NCBI GenBank assembly: GCA_016874935.1
Contig: VGSS01000006.1
Coordinates: 1-49,623, forward strand
Direction: 5' to 3'
Source: Deltaproteobacteria bacterium
Lineage (GTDB): Bacteria > Desulfobacterota > BSN033 > UBA1163
Length of the DNA stretch: 49,623 nucleotides
Below the pieces are notes generated by a model that was not told the DNA's origin, ran no database searches, and saw only the letters and a program-made list of their open reading frames with translations. Of the stretch, positions 24,706-33,298 are shown in pieces (position 1 is the first letter of the stretch; every line of letters begins with the position of its first letter). The position numbers were made by a program, and so were the translations under genes.

Positions 24706-25248
24706 ATGGGCGAGACAAAAAAGAAAATGGTTAAAACAATAAAAATTGATCTTGATAAATGCAACGGTTGCCGGGCCTGTGAGGTCGTGTGCTCGGCCTT
24801 CCACGCTAAACCGAAATACAGCAGCAATAACCCGGCGAGGTCCCGTATTCGGGTCGTTTTTGACCCACTCAAAGACGTCTATCTCCCTGTCTATGCGGGG
24901 GAGCATGCTAAAGCCGAATGTATGGGCAGAGACAAGTATGTGATTGATGGAAAGGAATACGGCGAGTGCGATTTCTGCAGGGCTTCCTGCCCATCGAGAG
25001 ATTTATTCAAAGAACCCGATTCGGGCCTTCCTCTAAAATGTGATATGTGTGAAGACGATCCGCCGTTAGAAAAGCCCTTGTGTGTTCAGTGGTGCTTAAA
25101 TGATGCCCTGGTTTACGAAGAGAAAGAAGAGGAAGTCGAAGAAGAGGTGAAGATGGAGGACGTGGAGATAGGGTTGGAGTCTATGGTCGATAAATATGGA
25201 ATGCAGAAGGTGATGGATACCGTTGCCCGAATGGCAAAGAGAAGTTGA
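24706..25248 (+). CDS. bamC: BamC-like multi-cluster ferredoxin subunit
   Basis: A 180-residue polyferredoxin of the DmsB/HycB type. Cys motifs in order: CNGCRACEVVC (about 17-27), an isolated CMGRDK, CDFCRASC, and CDMCEDDPPLEKPLCVQWC, enough for three [4Fe-4S] clusters. A Glu-rich tail (KEEEVEEEVKMEDVE) follows. It is the usual small electron-transfer partner of BamB and would join the AOR-like subunit to the Hdr-like proteins downstream. ATG 24706 is favoured over GTG 24694, since GAGG at 24691 is 11 nt before the ATG but directly abuts the GTG. It is 21 bp after bamB, same operon. Confidence 0.83.
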   Translation: MGETKKKMVKTIKIDLDKCNGCRACEVVCSAFHAKPKYSSNNPARSRIRVVFDPLKDVYLPVYAGEHAKAECMGRDKYVIDGKEYGECDFCRASCPSRDLFKEPDSGLPLKCDMCEDDPPLEKPLCVQWCLNDALVYEEKEEEVEEEVKMEDVEIGLESMVDKYGMQKVMDTVARMAKRS

Positions 25249-25307
25249 GATTACGCAGATTTTAAAAACGATTACAAAGATTTAAAAGAAGAGGATTGAA
25301 AACGAGC

Positions 25308-26465
25308 ATGGAGATTGTACCTTTAACCCCCTTTAAGATGGTCATCGATGGCCTCAAAGAGGCGGGTGGAGACGCTGCCAAATTATGCTATCAATGCGGA
25401 AAATGCGATACGGTATGCCCCTGGAATCATGTAAGAAAATTTTTTCTTCGCAGAATGATCAATCAGGCAAAATTTGGCGTGGTTCCTTTCGAATCCGAAG
25501 ACCTATGGCTATGTGCCAGCTGCGGGAATTGTGTTCAGCGGTGCCCCAGAGGCGTGGAAATCATTGACGTCATGAGGGCTATGCGCAGACTGTTGGTGCC
25601 GGATGGTGTGGTTCCTGCGAGCATCCCCAATCTTCGGAGCGTCATGACGAGCATTGCCAGTGTCGGCAATCCCTGGGGGCAGGACCCCGTGGACCGGGCA
25701 AATTGGGCTAAAGACCCAGGGGTAAAAGAGTTCGGCGAGGACACGGAGCTGCTCTATTTCCCCTGCTGCTATCCCAGCTACGACCCAAGATTAAAGAAAG
25801 TCTCTGTTGCCACAGCCAAACTCCTCAACAAGGCAGGGGTCGATTTTGGAATACTCGGACCCAAGGAGAATTGCTGCGGGGAGAGTGTGCGCAAGGCGGG
25901 CAACGAGACATTATTCAAGCACCTTGCCAGGGAAAACATCAAGACGTTTGTCGAAAACGGGGTGAAAAAGATCCTTGTCTCTTCCCCTCATTGTTACCAC
26001 ACCTTCAAGAACGAGTATCCTGAATTCAAAGTGAACTTCGAGGTGGTCCATATCACCCAGTATTTATTCGAGCTGATCCAAAAGGGAAGGCTCGACTTCA
26101 CGAAGGAGTATGGAAAGAGAGTCACTTATCATGACCCCTGTTTCCTGGGTCGGCACAATGGCATCTATGACGAACCCCGGGAGGTCCTGAAAAAAATACC
26201 CGGTTTGGAACTGAAAGAGATGACTGATGCGCGGGAAAATAGCCTCTGCTGCGGCATGGGAGGAGGCAGAATCTGGATGGAAACGGCAAAGGGCGAAAGA
26301 TTCTCCGACCTCAGGCTGCAACAAGCGATCGGGGCTGGGGCGGAGGTGCTGGTCACTTCCTGCCCTTATTGCATCGCCCAATTTGAGGATAGCAGGTTAA
26401 CCCTGAAGGACAGCGAGGTCATCCAGATTAAAGACATCACGGAAATTCTACAGGAAGTCATTTAG
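25308..26465 (+). CDS. bamD: BamD-like HdrD/GlpC-type FeS protein
   Basis: The protein has 385 residues from ATG 25308; TTG 25296 is an in-frame alternative. Two ferredoxin motifs, CYQCGKCDTVCP and CASCGNCVQRCP, are followed by two CCG domains: CCYPSYDP with NCCGES, and DPCFLGRHN with LCCGMGGGR. CCG domains hold the noncubane clusters of heterodisulfide-reductase HdrB/HdrD, and here replace HdrB and HdrC in one chain. The protein lacks a membrane segment. In the Bam complex this subunit lies between HdrA-like BamE and the reductase. The short spacer before it carries a GATTAC repeat also seen at 34124-34160. Confidence 0.83.
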   Translation: MEIVPLTPFKMVIDGLKEAGGDAAKLCYQCGKCDTVCPWNHVRKFFLRRMINQAKFGVVPFESEDLWLCASCGNCVQRCPRGVEIIDVMRAMRRLLVPDGVVPASIPNLRSVMTSIASVGNPWGQDPVDRANWAKDPGVKEFGEDTELLYFPCCYPSYDPRLKKVSVATAKLLNKAGVDFGILGPKENCCGESVRKAGNETLFKHLARENIKTFVENGVKKILVSSPHCYHTFKNEYPEFKVNFEVVHITQYLFELIQKGRLDFTKEYGKRVTYHDPCFLGRHNGIYDEPREVLKKIPGLELKEMTDARENSLCCGMGGGRIWMETAKGERFSDLRLQQAIGAGAEVLVTSCPYCIAQFEDSRLTLKDSEVIQIKDITEILQEVI

Positions 26466-26488
26466 ACATCCGATGAGGTCATAGGGAA

Positions 26489-29400
26489 GTGGAAGAAGAA
26501 CAAATGGAACAACCCTTTAAAAGTCTCTCGGCAAAGAATTTTGGGGATGTGATGATCGTTGGTGGAGGGATCAGCGGGGTTCAGGCCGCACTCGATCTTG
26601 GCAATGCGGGCTTTAAGGTTTACCTCGTCGATAAAAACCCTTCCATCGGCGGCAAGATGGCCCAGCTGGACAAGACCTTTCCGACCAACGAGTGCTCCAT
26701 CTGAATACTTTCGCCCAAACTGGTCGAGGTCGGCCGGCATCCCAACATCGAGGTCATGAGCTATACGGAAGTGGATCGTGTGGAAGGAGAGGCAGGGGAC
26801 TTTAGGGTAACGCTGCTGAAAAAGGCCAGGTACGTGATCGAAAGCCAATGCACGGGTTGCAACACCTGCGTGGAGTACTGCCCTGTGAAAGTCCCTGATT
26901 CATTTAATCAAGAGATCTCCAAGAACAAAGCCATCCACATCTATTTTGCTCAAGCCATCCCCCTGATCACCTATATCGATGAAAACTGTCTTTACCTGAA
27001 GGAGAAGAAATGTCGGATTTGTGAAGCCGTGTGCGAGAAAAAGGCCATCCATTTTACGCAGACGCCGGAGAAGGTGGAAATAAAGGCGGCCGCGATCATT
27101 CTCGCCCCGGGCTTTGATCCCTTTGACCCTAAGGTGAGGGATGAATATGGCTACGGAAAGATGCAGAACGTGGTCACGAGCATGGACTATGAACGGTTGT
27201 TAAGCTCCACCGGGCCATACGAAGGTGAGATCAGGCGCACTTCTGATTTGAAGCATCCCCATAAAGTGGCCTGGATTCAATGCGTCGGTTCCAGACAGGT
27301 GATCCCGGGCGGCAATAGTTATTGTTCAACCGTATGCTGCACCTATACCCAGAAACAGGTCATTTTAACAAAAGACCATCACCCGGAAGCGGAGTGCACG
27401 ATATTCCATAACGATATTCGATCCTATGGAAAGGATTTTGAGCGGTTCTACGAAAGGACGGAGAGGCTTCCCGGGATTCGGTTTATTAGAAGCTACACCT
27501 CCATCGTTAAAGAGAATCCGGAAAGCAAGGATGTCACCATACGATATTCGACTCCAGAGGATGGAGTCAAAGAAGAGGAATTCGATATGGTGGTATTATC
27601 CGTTGGATTGAATCCTCCCGGTGATGCGAGGGAACTGGCAAATAAGTTCGGCATTGAGCTCAGTTCGCACGGATTCTGTATAATCCATCCGACCCATCCC
27701 ATGGAGACGACACGACCCGGGATCTTTGTAAGCGGGGCCTTCCAGGGTCCTATCGATATTCCCGAGTCGGTTTTTACCGCAGACGGCGCAAGTTCCCAAT
27801 GCGGTGAACTCCTTGACTACCGGCGAGACAAGCTCACCACAGAAAGGGTTTATCCACCCGAAAGAGACGCCTCACAAGAAGAGCCAAAAGTCGGCGTATT
27901 TGTATGTCATTGCGGAGCCAATATTGGAAGAATAGTCAATGTTCCTTCTGTCGTTCAATATAGCCTAAGATTACCTCATGTTGTTCATGCCCAAGAACAG
28001 CTCTTCTCATGTTCCACTGAATCCACCAATCAAATCATGGACGTGATCAGGGAAAAAGGGCTAAACCGCGTAGTGGTCGCCGCCTGTACTCCCAAGACGC
28101 ATGAGCCTACCTTCCGTTATTCGCTTCGAGAAGGAGGGATTAATCAATATTTCTTCGATATGGCCAATATCAGGGAACATTGCTCCTGGGTCCACTCTAA
28201 AGAAAAAGAAGAATCCACCCAAAAAGCAAACGATATCGTCCGGATGTCATTGGCACGATCTTGTCATCTGGAGTCCTTACAGGATTTTGACCTGCCGGTC
28301 AATAAGACGGCGTTGGTGGTGGGAGGAGGCATCGCCGGCATGACGTGCGCTCTCTCCATTGCCAACCAGGGACATGAGGTTTATCTGGTGGAAAAGGATG
28401 CGGGCCTTGGGGGAATCGCACGAAAAATCCATTCCACGTTGGAAGGACTGGATGTTCAGGCCCATTTGCGTGACCTCATAAGAAAGGTGTATCAACATCC
28501 CCTCATCCATGTCTATACGGATGCAACCATCGCGGAGGCTACCGGTTATGTTGGAAATTTCATCACCAGGGTGACGTCCGAGAGAGGGGTTATCGAGATA
28601 AAGCACGGCGCAGCCGTCATCGCCATAGGTGCGGAGGTCTATCAACCTACGGAATACCTTTATGGAGAAGATGACCGGGTGATGACTCACCTTGAGTTGG
28701 AGGAGCAGATCCACAAAGGAGAAGAAAAGGTCATTAAGGCGGAGAGTCTCGTGATGATCCAGTGCGTTGGCTGCAGAAATGAAGAGAGAAATTACTGCTC
28801 CAGAATATGTTGCGGCGAGTCGATCAAGAACGCATTAAAACTGAAAGAGATCAACCCCAAAATGGATATTTACATTCTCTTTCGGGATATGAGAACGTAT
28901 GGGTTTAGTGAAGATCATTACAGGAGGGCGGCGGATAAAGAGGTCAGGTTTATTCGCTATGAGCCTCAGGATAGACCTCAAGTGGAAACGGGTGAGTCGG
29001 AGGAGGGTCGGCCCGTCCTAAAAGTAAAGGTGACGGATTATATTTTAGGAAACAAGCTTGAAATTGATGCCGATATCGTTGCTTTAGCGGCTGCTACGAT
29101 TCCCTCCGCGGGCAGCAAGGAAATATCCAAACACTTCAAGGTGCCTCTGGGTCCGGACGGTTTCTTCCAGGAAGCCCATGTCAAATTGAGGCCTGTTGAG
29201 TTTGGCACCGACGGGGTTTATCTTTGCGGAATCGCTCACTATCCCAAGCATCTCTCTGAAGCGATCAGCCAGGCCTATGGAGCTTCGGGACGGGCCTTAA
29301 CGCTTCTCTCGCATGATACCGTCATCGCCTCCGGCTCTATTTGCGAGGTGGATGAGAAGAAGTGTATGGGATGCGGGGCGTGTGTTGATGCCTGCACCTA

Positions 29401-29575
29401 TGGCGCTATAGAGCTTTATGAAACACGGCAGGGGAAAAAGGCAAAGATGAACCCGGTTCTCTGCAAAGGGGACGGTCTCTGTAACACCAAATGCCCGACA
29501 GGGGCGATCCAATTGAAACACTATACCGATGAAGAGCTGATCGCCCAGATCGATGCGGCGGTTGGAGACGTGTAG
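26489..29575 (+). CDS. bamE: BamE-like HdrA selenoprotein (UGA-recoded, 1028 residues)
   Basis: The frame opens at GTG 26489 (ATG 26504 possible), meets TGA at 26702-26704 and continues open to 29575. The UGA falls in KTFPTNECSI(Sec)ILSPKLVE, where HdrA proteins have Cys in CSMCILSPK, so Sec72 substitutes a cluster-ligand Cys. The N-terminal module has an FAD motif (IVGGGISG, about 25-32), CTGCNTCVEYCPVKVP (about 121) and CRICEAVCEKKAIHF (about 175). A second, complete HdrA-like module follows: VGVFVCHCGANIG (about 469), ALVVGGGIAGM (about 609), CVGCRNEERNYCSRICC, and terminal ferredoxin motifs CMGCGACVDAC (about 960) and GLCNTKCPTGA. Flavin-based bifurcation/confurcation is the known HdrA role. 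A hairpin at 26720-26737 fits a SECIS. Without recoding the gene would appear as two ORFs. Confidence 0.88.
26720..26737 (+). promoter_or_regulatory. candidate bacterial SECIS after UGA 26702
   Basis: CTGGTC (26720-26725) pairs with GGCCGG (26732-26737), six pairs including two G-U, around loop GAGGTC. The loop starts with G and begins 21 nt after the UGA, inside the range known for bacterial SECIS elements. Stability was judged by eye only. Confidence 0.6.
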
Positions 29576-29614
29576 AGATCTAAGAATGAGTGTCTATCCG
29601 TGAAGGGCCTTTTC

Positions 29615-29697
29615 CGTCATGCCGGACTTGATCCGGCATCCAGTCCCGCCTTTAGCGGGTTTGAAAGCACTGGATTCCGGCTTTCGCCGGAATGACG
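29615..29697. repeat. palindromic repeat inserted between the two selenoprotein genes
   Basis: It consists of CGTCATGCCGGACTTGATCC / GGCATCCAG, CCCGCCTTTAGCGGG and CCGGCTTTCGCCGGAATGACG hairpins. It is the same family as 159-278 and 38513-38640. It ends 22 bp before ATG 29720. Confidence 0.75.
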
Positions 29698-29719
29698 ATT
29701 TTGATCGAGGTGAACACGA

Positions 29720-30574
29720 ATGAGCGCGGCCATTAAGTTTAAACCGAGAATCATCGGCTTCGTATGCAATTGGTGAGGATACGGCGCTGCTGACCTCGCT
29801 GGAGTTTCCAGACTACAATATTCAAATGAAATTAGAATCGTACGCATGATGTGTACCGGAAGGGTGGACCTTGCGTTTATACTCCGGTCTTTCTATAACC
29901 GGATCGATGGAGTTTACATCGCTGGCTGCCGTCTTGATGAATGCAAATACATTACTCATGGCAATTACCATGCGCTGAATACGGTGCTTCTATTTAAAAA
30001 AGTGATGGAACACATAGGATTGAACCCGGAAAGGTTAAGAATCGAATTTATGTCTTCCGCTGAAGGGAGCCGTTTTGCAGAGACGGTAAACGACTTTGTC
30101 AGAAAGGTCAGGACAATCGGACCCATCGGAAAGGGTGAAGGATTAAACGGAAACGAATTAACGTCCAGACTGAATCAAATGATGATGTTGATTCCCTATC
30201 TGAAGATAGCCAAAAGAGAGAAACTCTCCTCCCATCTTAAAGACCGGGAAGCGTGGGATCAGCTTTTTACCAGAGACGAGATAGAAACCTTATTCCGAGA
30301 ATTGCCCTCGTACTATATCGATCCGGATAAATGTCAGGCCTGTATGACCTGCGCCAAACGATGTCCCGTAGATGCGATTTTAAGCGGCAAAAACCTGATC
30401 CATATTGTTGATCAGGGCAAATGTGTGAAATGCGGAACGTGTCTTGAGGTCTGCCCGCCCAAATTTGGTGCGGTGACGAAGATTTGCGGAGAGCCTGTTC
30501 CACCTCCTATTCCTGAAGAGAAAAGAACGATCGTCAGAAAGAAGAAAGAAAAAGGACAGACGGATAAGGAGTAA
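29720..30574 (+). CDS. bamF: BamF-like MvhD/ferredoxin selenoprotein (UGA-recoded, 284 residues)
   Basis: ATG 29720, after GAGGTGA, opens a frame whose codon 19 is TGA (29774-29776), continuing to 30574. The UGA lies in GFVCNW(Sec)GYGAADLAG, exactly the CNWCxYxGADLAG motif of MvhD/FrhD delta subunits, where several methanogen and Bam proteins have Sec. The MvhD domain ends near 135 (RVDLAFILRSF, AGCRLDECKYITHGNYHA). A linker leads to two [4Fe-4S] motifs, CQACMTCAKRCPVDAI and CVKCGTCLEVCPPKFG. MvhD mediates electron entry to HdrA, so this pairs with the preceding gene. BamF of Geobacter metallireducens is a reported selenoprotein. A perfect SECIS-like hairpin lies 22 nt after the UGA. A non-recoding gene caller would start it at 29846 and lose the N-terminus. 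Confidence 0.88.
29799..29811 (+). promoter_or_regulatory. candidate bacterial SECIS after UGA 29774
   Basis: CTGGA (29799-29803) and TCCAG (29807-29811) form five Watson-Crick pairs around loop GTT. The loop begins with G, 27 nt after the UGA, matching the bacterial SECIS pattern of a small stem with a G early in the apical loop. Confidence 0.65.
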
Positions 30575-30584
30575 AGGGACTAAA

Positions 30585-31079
30585 ATGATGAAGATCAATC
30601 CGGACTTTATTTCCCCTTGCGGCCTTTATTGCGGAGTCTGTGCCATTTATATCGCGCACCGTGACAATAATCAAAAACTCAAGGAAGCGTTAGTGAATCT
30701 TTACAAGGGAGGAGTTTCCGGGAAAGGGATCCTTCCTAATTGTGAAAACCTTTCGATAGAAGATATCAAATGCCGTGGCTGTTTATCTGATGAACAGTTT
30801 ATGCACTGCCGACAGTGTGAGATCAGGAAATGCACAAGGGAGAAAAGTTATGCCGGATGTCATCAGTGCGATGAATTTCCTTGTCAGTATATTGAACATT
30901 TTCCCATGACTGTTGGCAAAAAGGTTATTTTGCGGGCTATTCCATATTGGCGAGAGGTGGGTGCTGAAAAATGGATTCGAGATGAAGAAACCCGCTACGT
31001 TTGTCCTGAATGCGGCAATAGAGTTTTTCGGGGAGCGGTTAAATGTAATCAGTGTAAAGTGAGTTTGGATCTGGACTAA
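30585..31079 (+). CDS. DUF3795 protein with C-terminal zinc ribbon
   Basis: The protein has 164 residues and is Cys-rich. The N-terminal half has the DUF3795 pattern SPCGLYCGVCAIYIA, then IKCRGCLSDEQFMHCRQCEIRKC and GCHQCDEFPCQYIE. The C-terminus is a zinc ribbon, CPECGNRVFRGAVKCNQCK. DUF3795 proteins are common in anaerobes and have no settled function; metal binding is clear from the motifs. It is 10 bp after the BamF-like gene and just before the membrane FeS oxidoreductase, so it belongs to the same operon and could assist assembly of metal sites, but that is inference. Confidence 0.82.
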   Translation: MMKINPDFISPCGLYCGVCAIYIAHRDNNQKLKEALVNLYKGGVSGKGILPNCENLSIEDIKCRGCLSDEQFMHCRQCEIRKCTREKSYAGCHQCDEFPCQYIEHFPMTVGKKVILRAIPYWREVGAEKWIRDEETRYVCPECGNRVFRGAVKCNQCKVSLDLD

Positions 31080-31103
31080 TGTTTATCTCCATAGGAGGTC
31101 ATC

Positions 31104-33197
31104 GTGTCACCAGTTAGCGCAACCTATTGGGGCATACCGGGCTATGTAATCTTCTGGGCCTTGTTTGCCATCGCCTTCGGAATATTTATTAGGAGGGTTT
31201 ATTTCCTCATTCGCCTTTTGGGTCTGGGAAAACCCGAAAACCGGTTCGATCAATTGCGACAGAGAATCATAGACATGTTAGCCATTAATTTATCCCAATG
31301 GTGCTCCTTAAAGACGGTTAGCTTCAAAGACCTATCTGGAATTGGACATGCCCTTATGTTCTGGGGGTTCGGCGTATTCTTGATTGGCTACGTTCTCTTC
31401 ATGGGTCTGCGGGAGGGGTTTGGTATCTCTGTATCGTCTGCTGGTAGCCTATTTGAGAAAATCTACCTTTCCCTCATGGACCTATCTGCTTTGCTGATTA
31501 TCTTAGCGGTGATCCAGGCAGCCATCAAGCGGTATGTCACGAAACCTGAGAGGCTGGAGAGAAAAGAAGATCCCAAAGAGGCACTTATCGAAAACATTAA
31601 AATGATCTCGCTCTTTACCACAATGATTCTTCTGATGTTGTTTTATTACTGGATGGAAGGCATTCGATATGCTTTTAACAATATCACCACTTCCTGGCCT
31701 CCTATCACGGGGGCTCTGGCAAGTTTTCTCGCTGGATCAGGAATATCTCAGGAATCGTTGTCAGCAACCTACAAAACGATTTGGTGGCTCAATTATCTTC
31801 TCCTTCTTGGTGCTGTCGTTTATACCCCTCATTCCAAGCATCTACACCCCCTTTTCTCCTCGGCCAATATTCTTTTCAAACCATTCGGGTCCAAAGTGGT
31901 GTTAGAACCCATACCGCTTGAGGCACTTGAAGCTCCTGAAGGCTCTGTGACCCTTGGTGTATCGAAGATTCAGGACTTTTCCTGGAAGCAACTCCTGGAT
32001 CTCTATGCCTGTACCTGGTGCGGTCGGTGTCATGTCAATTGCCCCGCTCAGTTGACGGGGAAAACGCTTTCGCCCAGAGAGATCATTCTGAATCTGAAAG
32101 AGCATTTAATGGAGGCGGGCCCTGAATTGTTAGCCAACAAGGGGACATCCTCTCCAGAGGTTCAGCCCAAGACCATGTCAAAAACAATGATCGGTGACGT
32201 CGTAGCAGAGGAGGAGATCTGGGCCTGCACGACCTGTGCTGCCTGTCAAGAGGTGTGTCCATCCAACATCGAACATATACGCAAAGTGATCGAACTCAGG
32301 CGAAACCTGGTGTTAGAGCAAAGCAAGATGCCAGAGAGTGCTCAGTTGATGCTCAGAAATATGCAGCAGAGAGGACACCCTTGGGCTGGAGTCCAATCCA
32401 TGAGGTTGAGGGGCGACTGGACATCGGATCTGGACATTAAAGTATTGACTGATGGTGATAGCGTCAACACCCTATTCTGGGTAGGTTGTACTGGAGCGCT
32501 TGTGGAGCGGAATGTCAAAGCAACCCTTGCCATGACAAAGGTATTGAAAGCGTCTGGAGTTGATTTTGGGGTATTGGGCGATGCGGAAACCTGTTGTGGA
32601 GATCCAGCGCGGAGAGCAGGGTATGAGTTCCAATTTCAGATGATGGCAGAGCAGAATATCGAAATGTTCAAAAGCTTCAACATTAAGGAAATCATCACCA
32701 CCTGCCCTCACTGTTTTAATACGATGAAACACGAATATCCAAAATTCGGTGGCGATTTCAAAGTGGTTCACTACACCGAGTTGATCGCTGATTTCGTCCG
32801 ACAGGGAAAACTTAATCTAACTCAAGCCTTAAATGCCAAACTCACCTACCATGATCCCTGCTATTTGGGTCGTTATAATGGGATCTATCACGACCCGCGT
32901 CAGATTTTGGAGGCTATTCCCAAGGCTAAGCTTGAGGAGATGGAACGATCGAAAGAACAGGGTTTTTGCTGTGGCGGGGGCGGCGGGCTCATGTGGATTG
33001 AAGAGCAGCCTGGCACAACAAAGATTAGCCACATGCGTATTGAAGAGGTTCATAAGAGCGGGGTTGAAATGGTCGTTAGCGCTTGTCCCTATTGTTTACA
33101 GATGTTCGAGGATGCCATTGACCATAAAGGCATGAAGGAATCGCTGAAGGCAAGAGATATTGTTGAACTCGTGGAAGAATCCATGAAGAAATCTTAA
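31104..33197 (+). CDS. EMO-type membrane FeS oxidoreductase (Etf:menaquinone oxidoreductase candidate)
   Basis: The protein has 697 residues. The N-terminal ~250 form about five membrane helices (near 10-30, 85-105, 125-145, 168-188, 225-245) with candidate haem His residues in GIGHALMFWG and HSKHLHPL, like NarI-type cytochrome b. The cytosolic part has CTWCGRCHVNCP and CTTCAACQEVCP ferredoxin motifs, then two CCG domains (GCTGALVERN/TCCGDPA and DPCYLGRYN/CCGGGGG). This architecture next to etfBA is that of the EtfAB:menaquinone oxidoreductase reported for syntrophs and Geobacter. It would take electrons of acyl-CoA dehydrogenases from Etf to menaquinone. Start GTG 31104 is 6 nt after ATAGGAGGTC. 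The CCG part is clearly related to the BamD-like protein upstream. Confidence 0.88.
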   Translation: MSPVSATYWGIPGYVIFWALFAIAFGIFIRRVYFLIRLLGLGKPENRFDQLRQRIIDMLAINLSQWCSLKTVSFKDLSGIGHALMFWGFGVFLIGYVLFMGLREGFGISVSSAGSLFEKIYLSLMDLSALLIILAVIQAAIKRYVTKPERLERKEDPKEALIENIKMISLFTTMILLMLFYYWMEGIRYAFNNITTSWPPITGALASFLAGSGISQESLSATYKTIWWLNYLLLLGAVVYTPHSKHLHPLFSSANILFKPFGSKVVLEPIPLEALEAPEGSVTLGVSKIQDFSWKQLLDLYACTWCGRCHVNCPAQLTGKTLSPREIILNLKEHLMEAGPELLANKGTSSPEVQPKTMSKTMIGDVVAEEEIWACTTCAACQEVCPSNIEHIRKVIELRRNLVLEQSKMPESAQLMLRNMQQRGHPWAGVQSMRLRGDWTSDLDIKVLTDGDSVNTLFWVGCTGALVERNVKATLAMTKVLKASGVDFGVLGDAETCCGDPARRAGYEFQFQMMAEQNIEMFKSFNIKEIITTCPHCFNTMKHEYPKFGGDFKVVHYTELIADFVRQGKLNLTQALNAKLTYHDPCYLGRYNGIYHDPRQILEAIPKAKLEEMERSKEQGFCCGGGGGLMWIEEQPGTTKISHMRIEEVHKSGVEMVVSACPYCLQMFEDAIDHKGMKESLKARDIVELVEESMKKS

Positions 33198-33244
33198 CCC
33201 CCCTCTATTCCCCCCCTTAGCTTAAGGGGGGAGGAAGGGGGGTT
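33196..33244. repeat. C/G-run palindrome between EMO and etfB
   Basis: CCCCCCTTAGCTTAAGGGGGG is nested in an outer AACCCCCCTC / GGGGGGTT pair, so the whole can fold into one long stem. There is no T-run, so readthrough into etfB is likely. It belongs to a common intergenic palindrome type. Confidence 0.65.
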
Positions 33245-33298
33245 ATCAATCTTTATGGTTTACATGTACCCACAAAGTATAAGGAAGGAGTGACTCGT

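Noticed and set aside
33196-33244. Intrinsic terminator between EMO and etfB
   Set aside because: The long stem is present but lacks a T-run, and the genes on both sides are functionally linked; more likely a dispersed palindrome.
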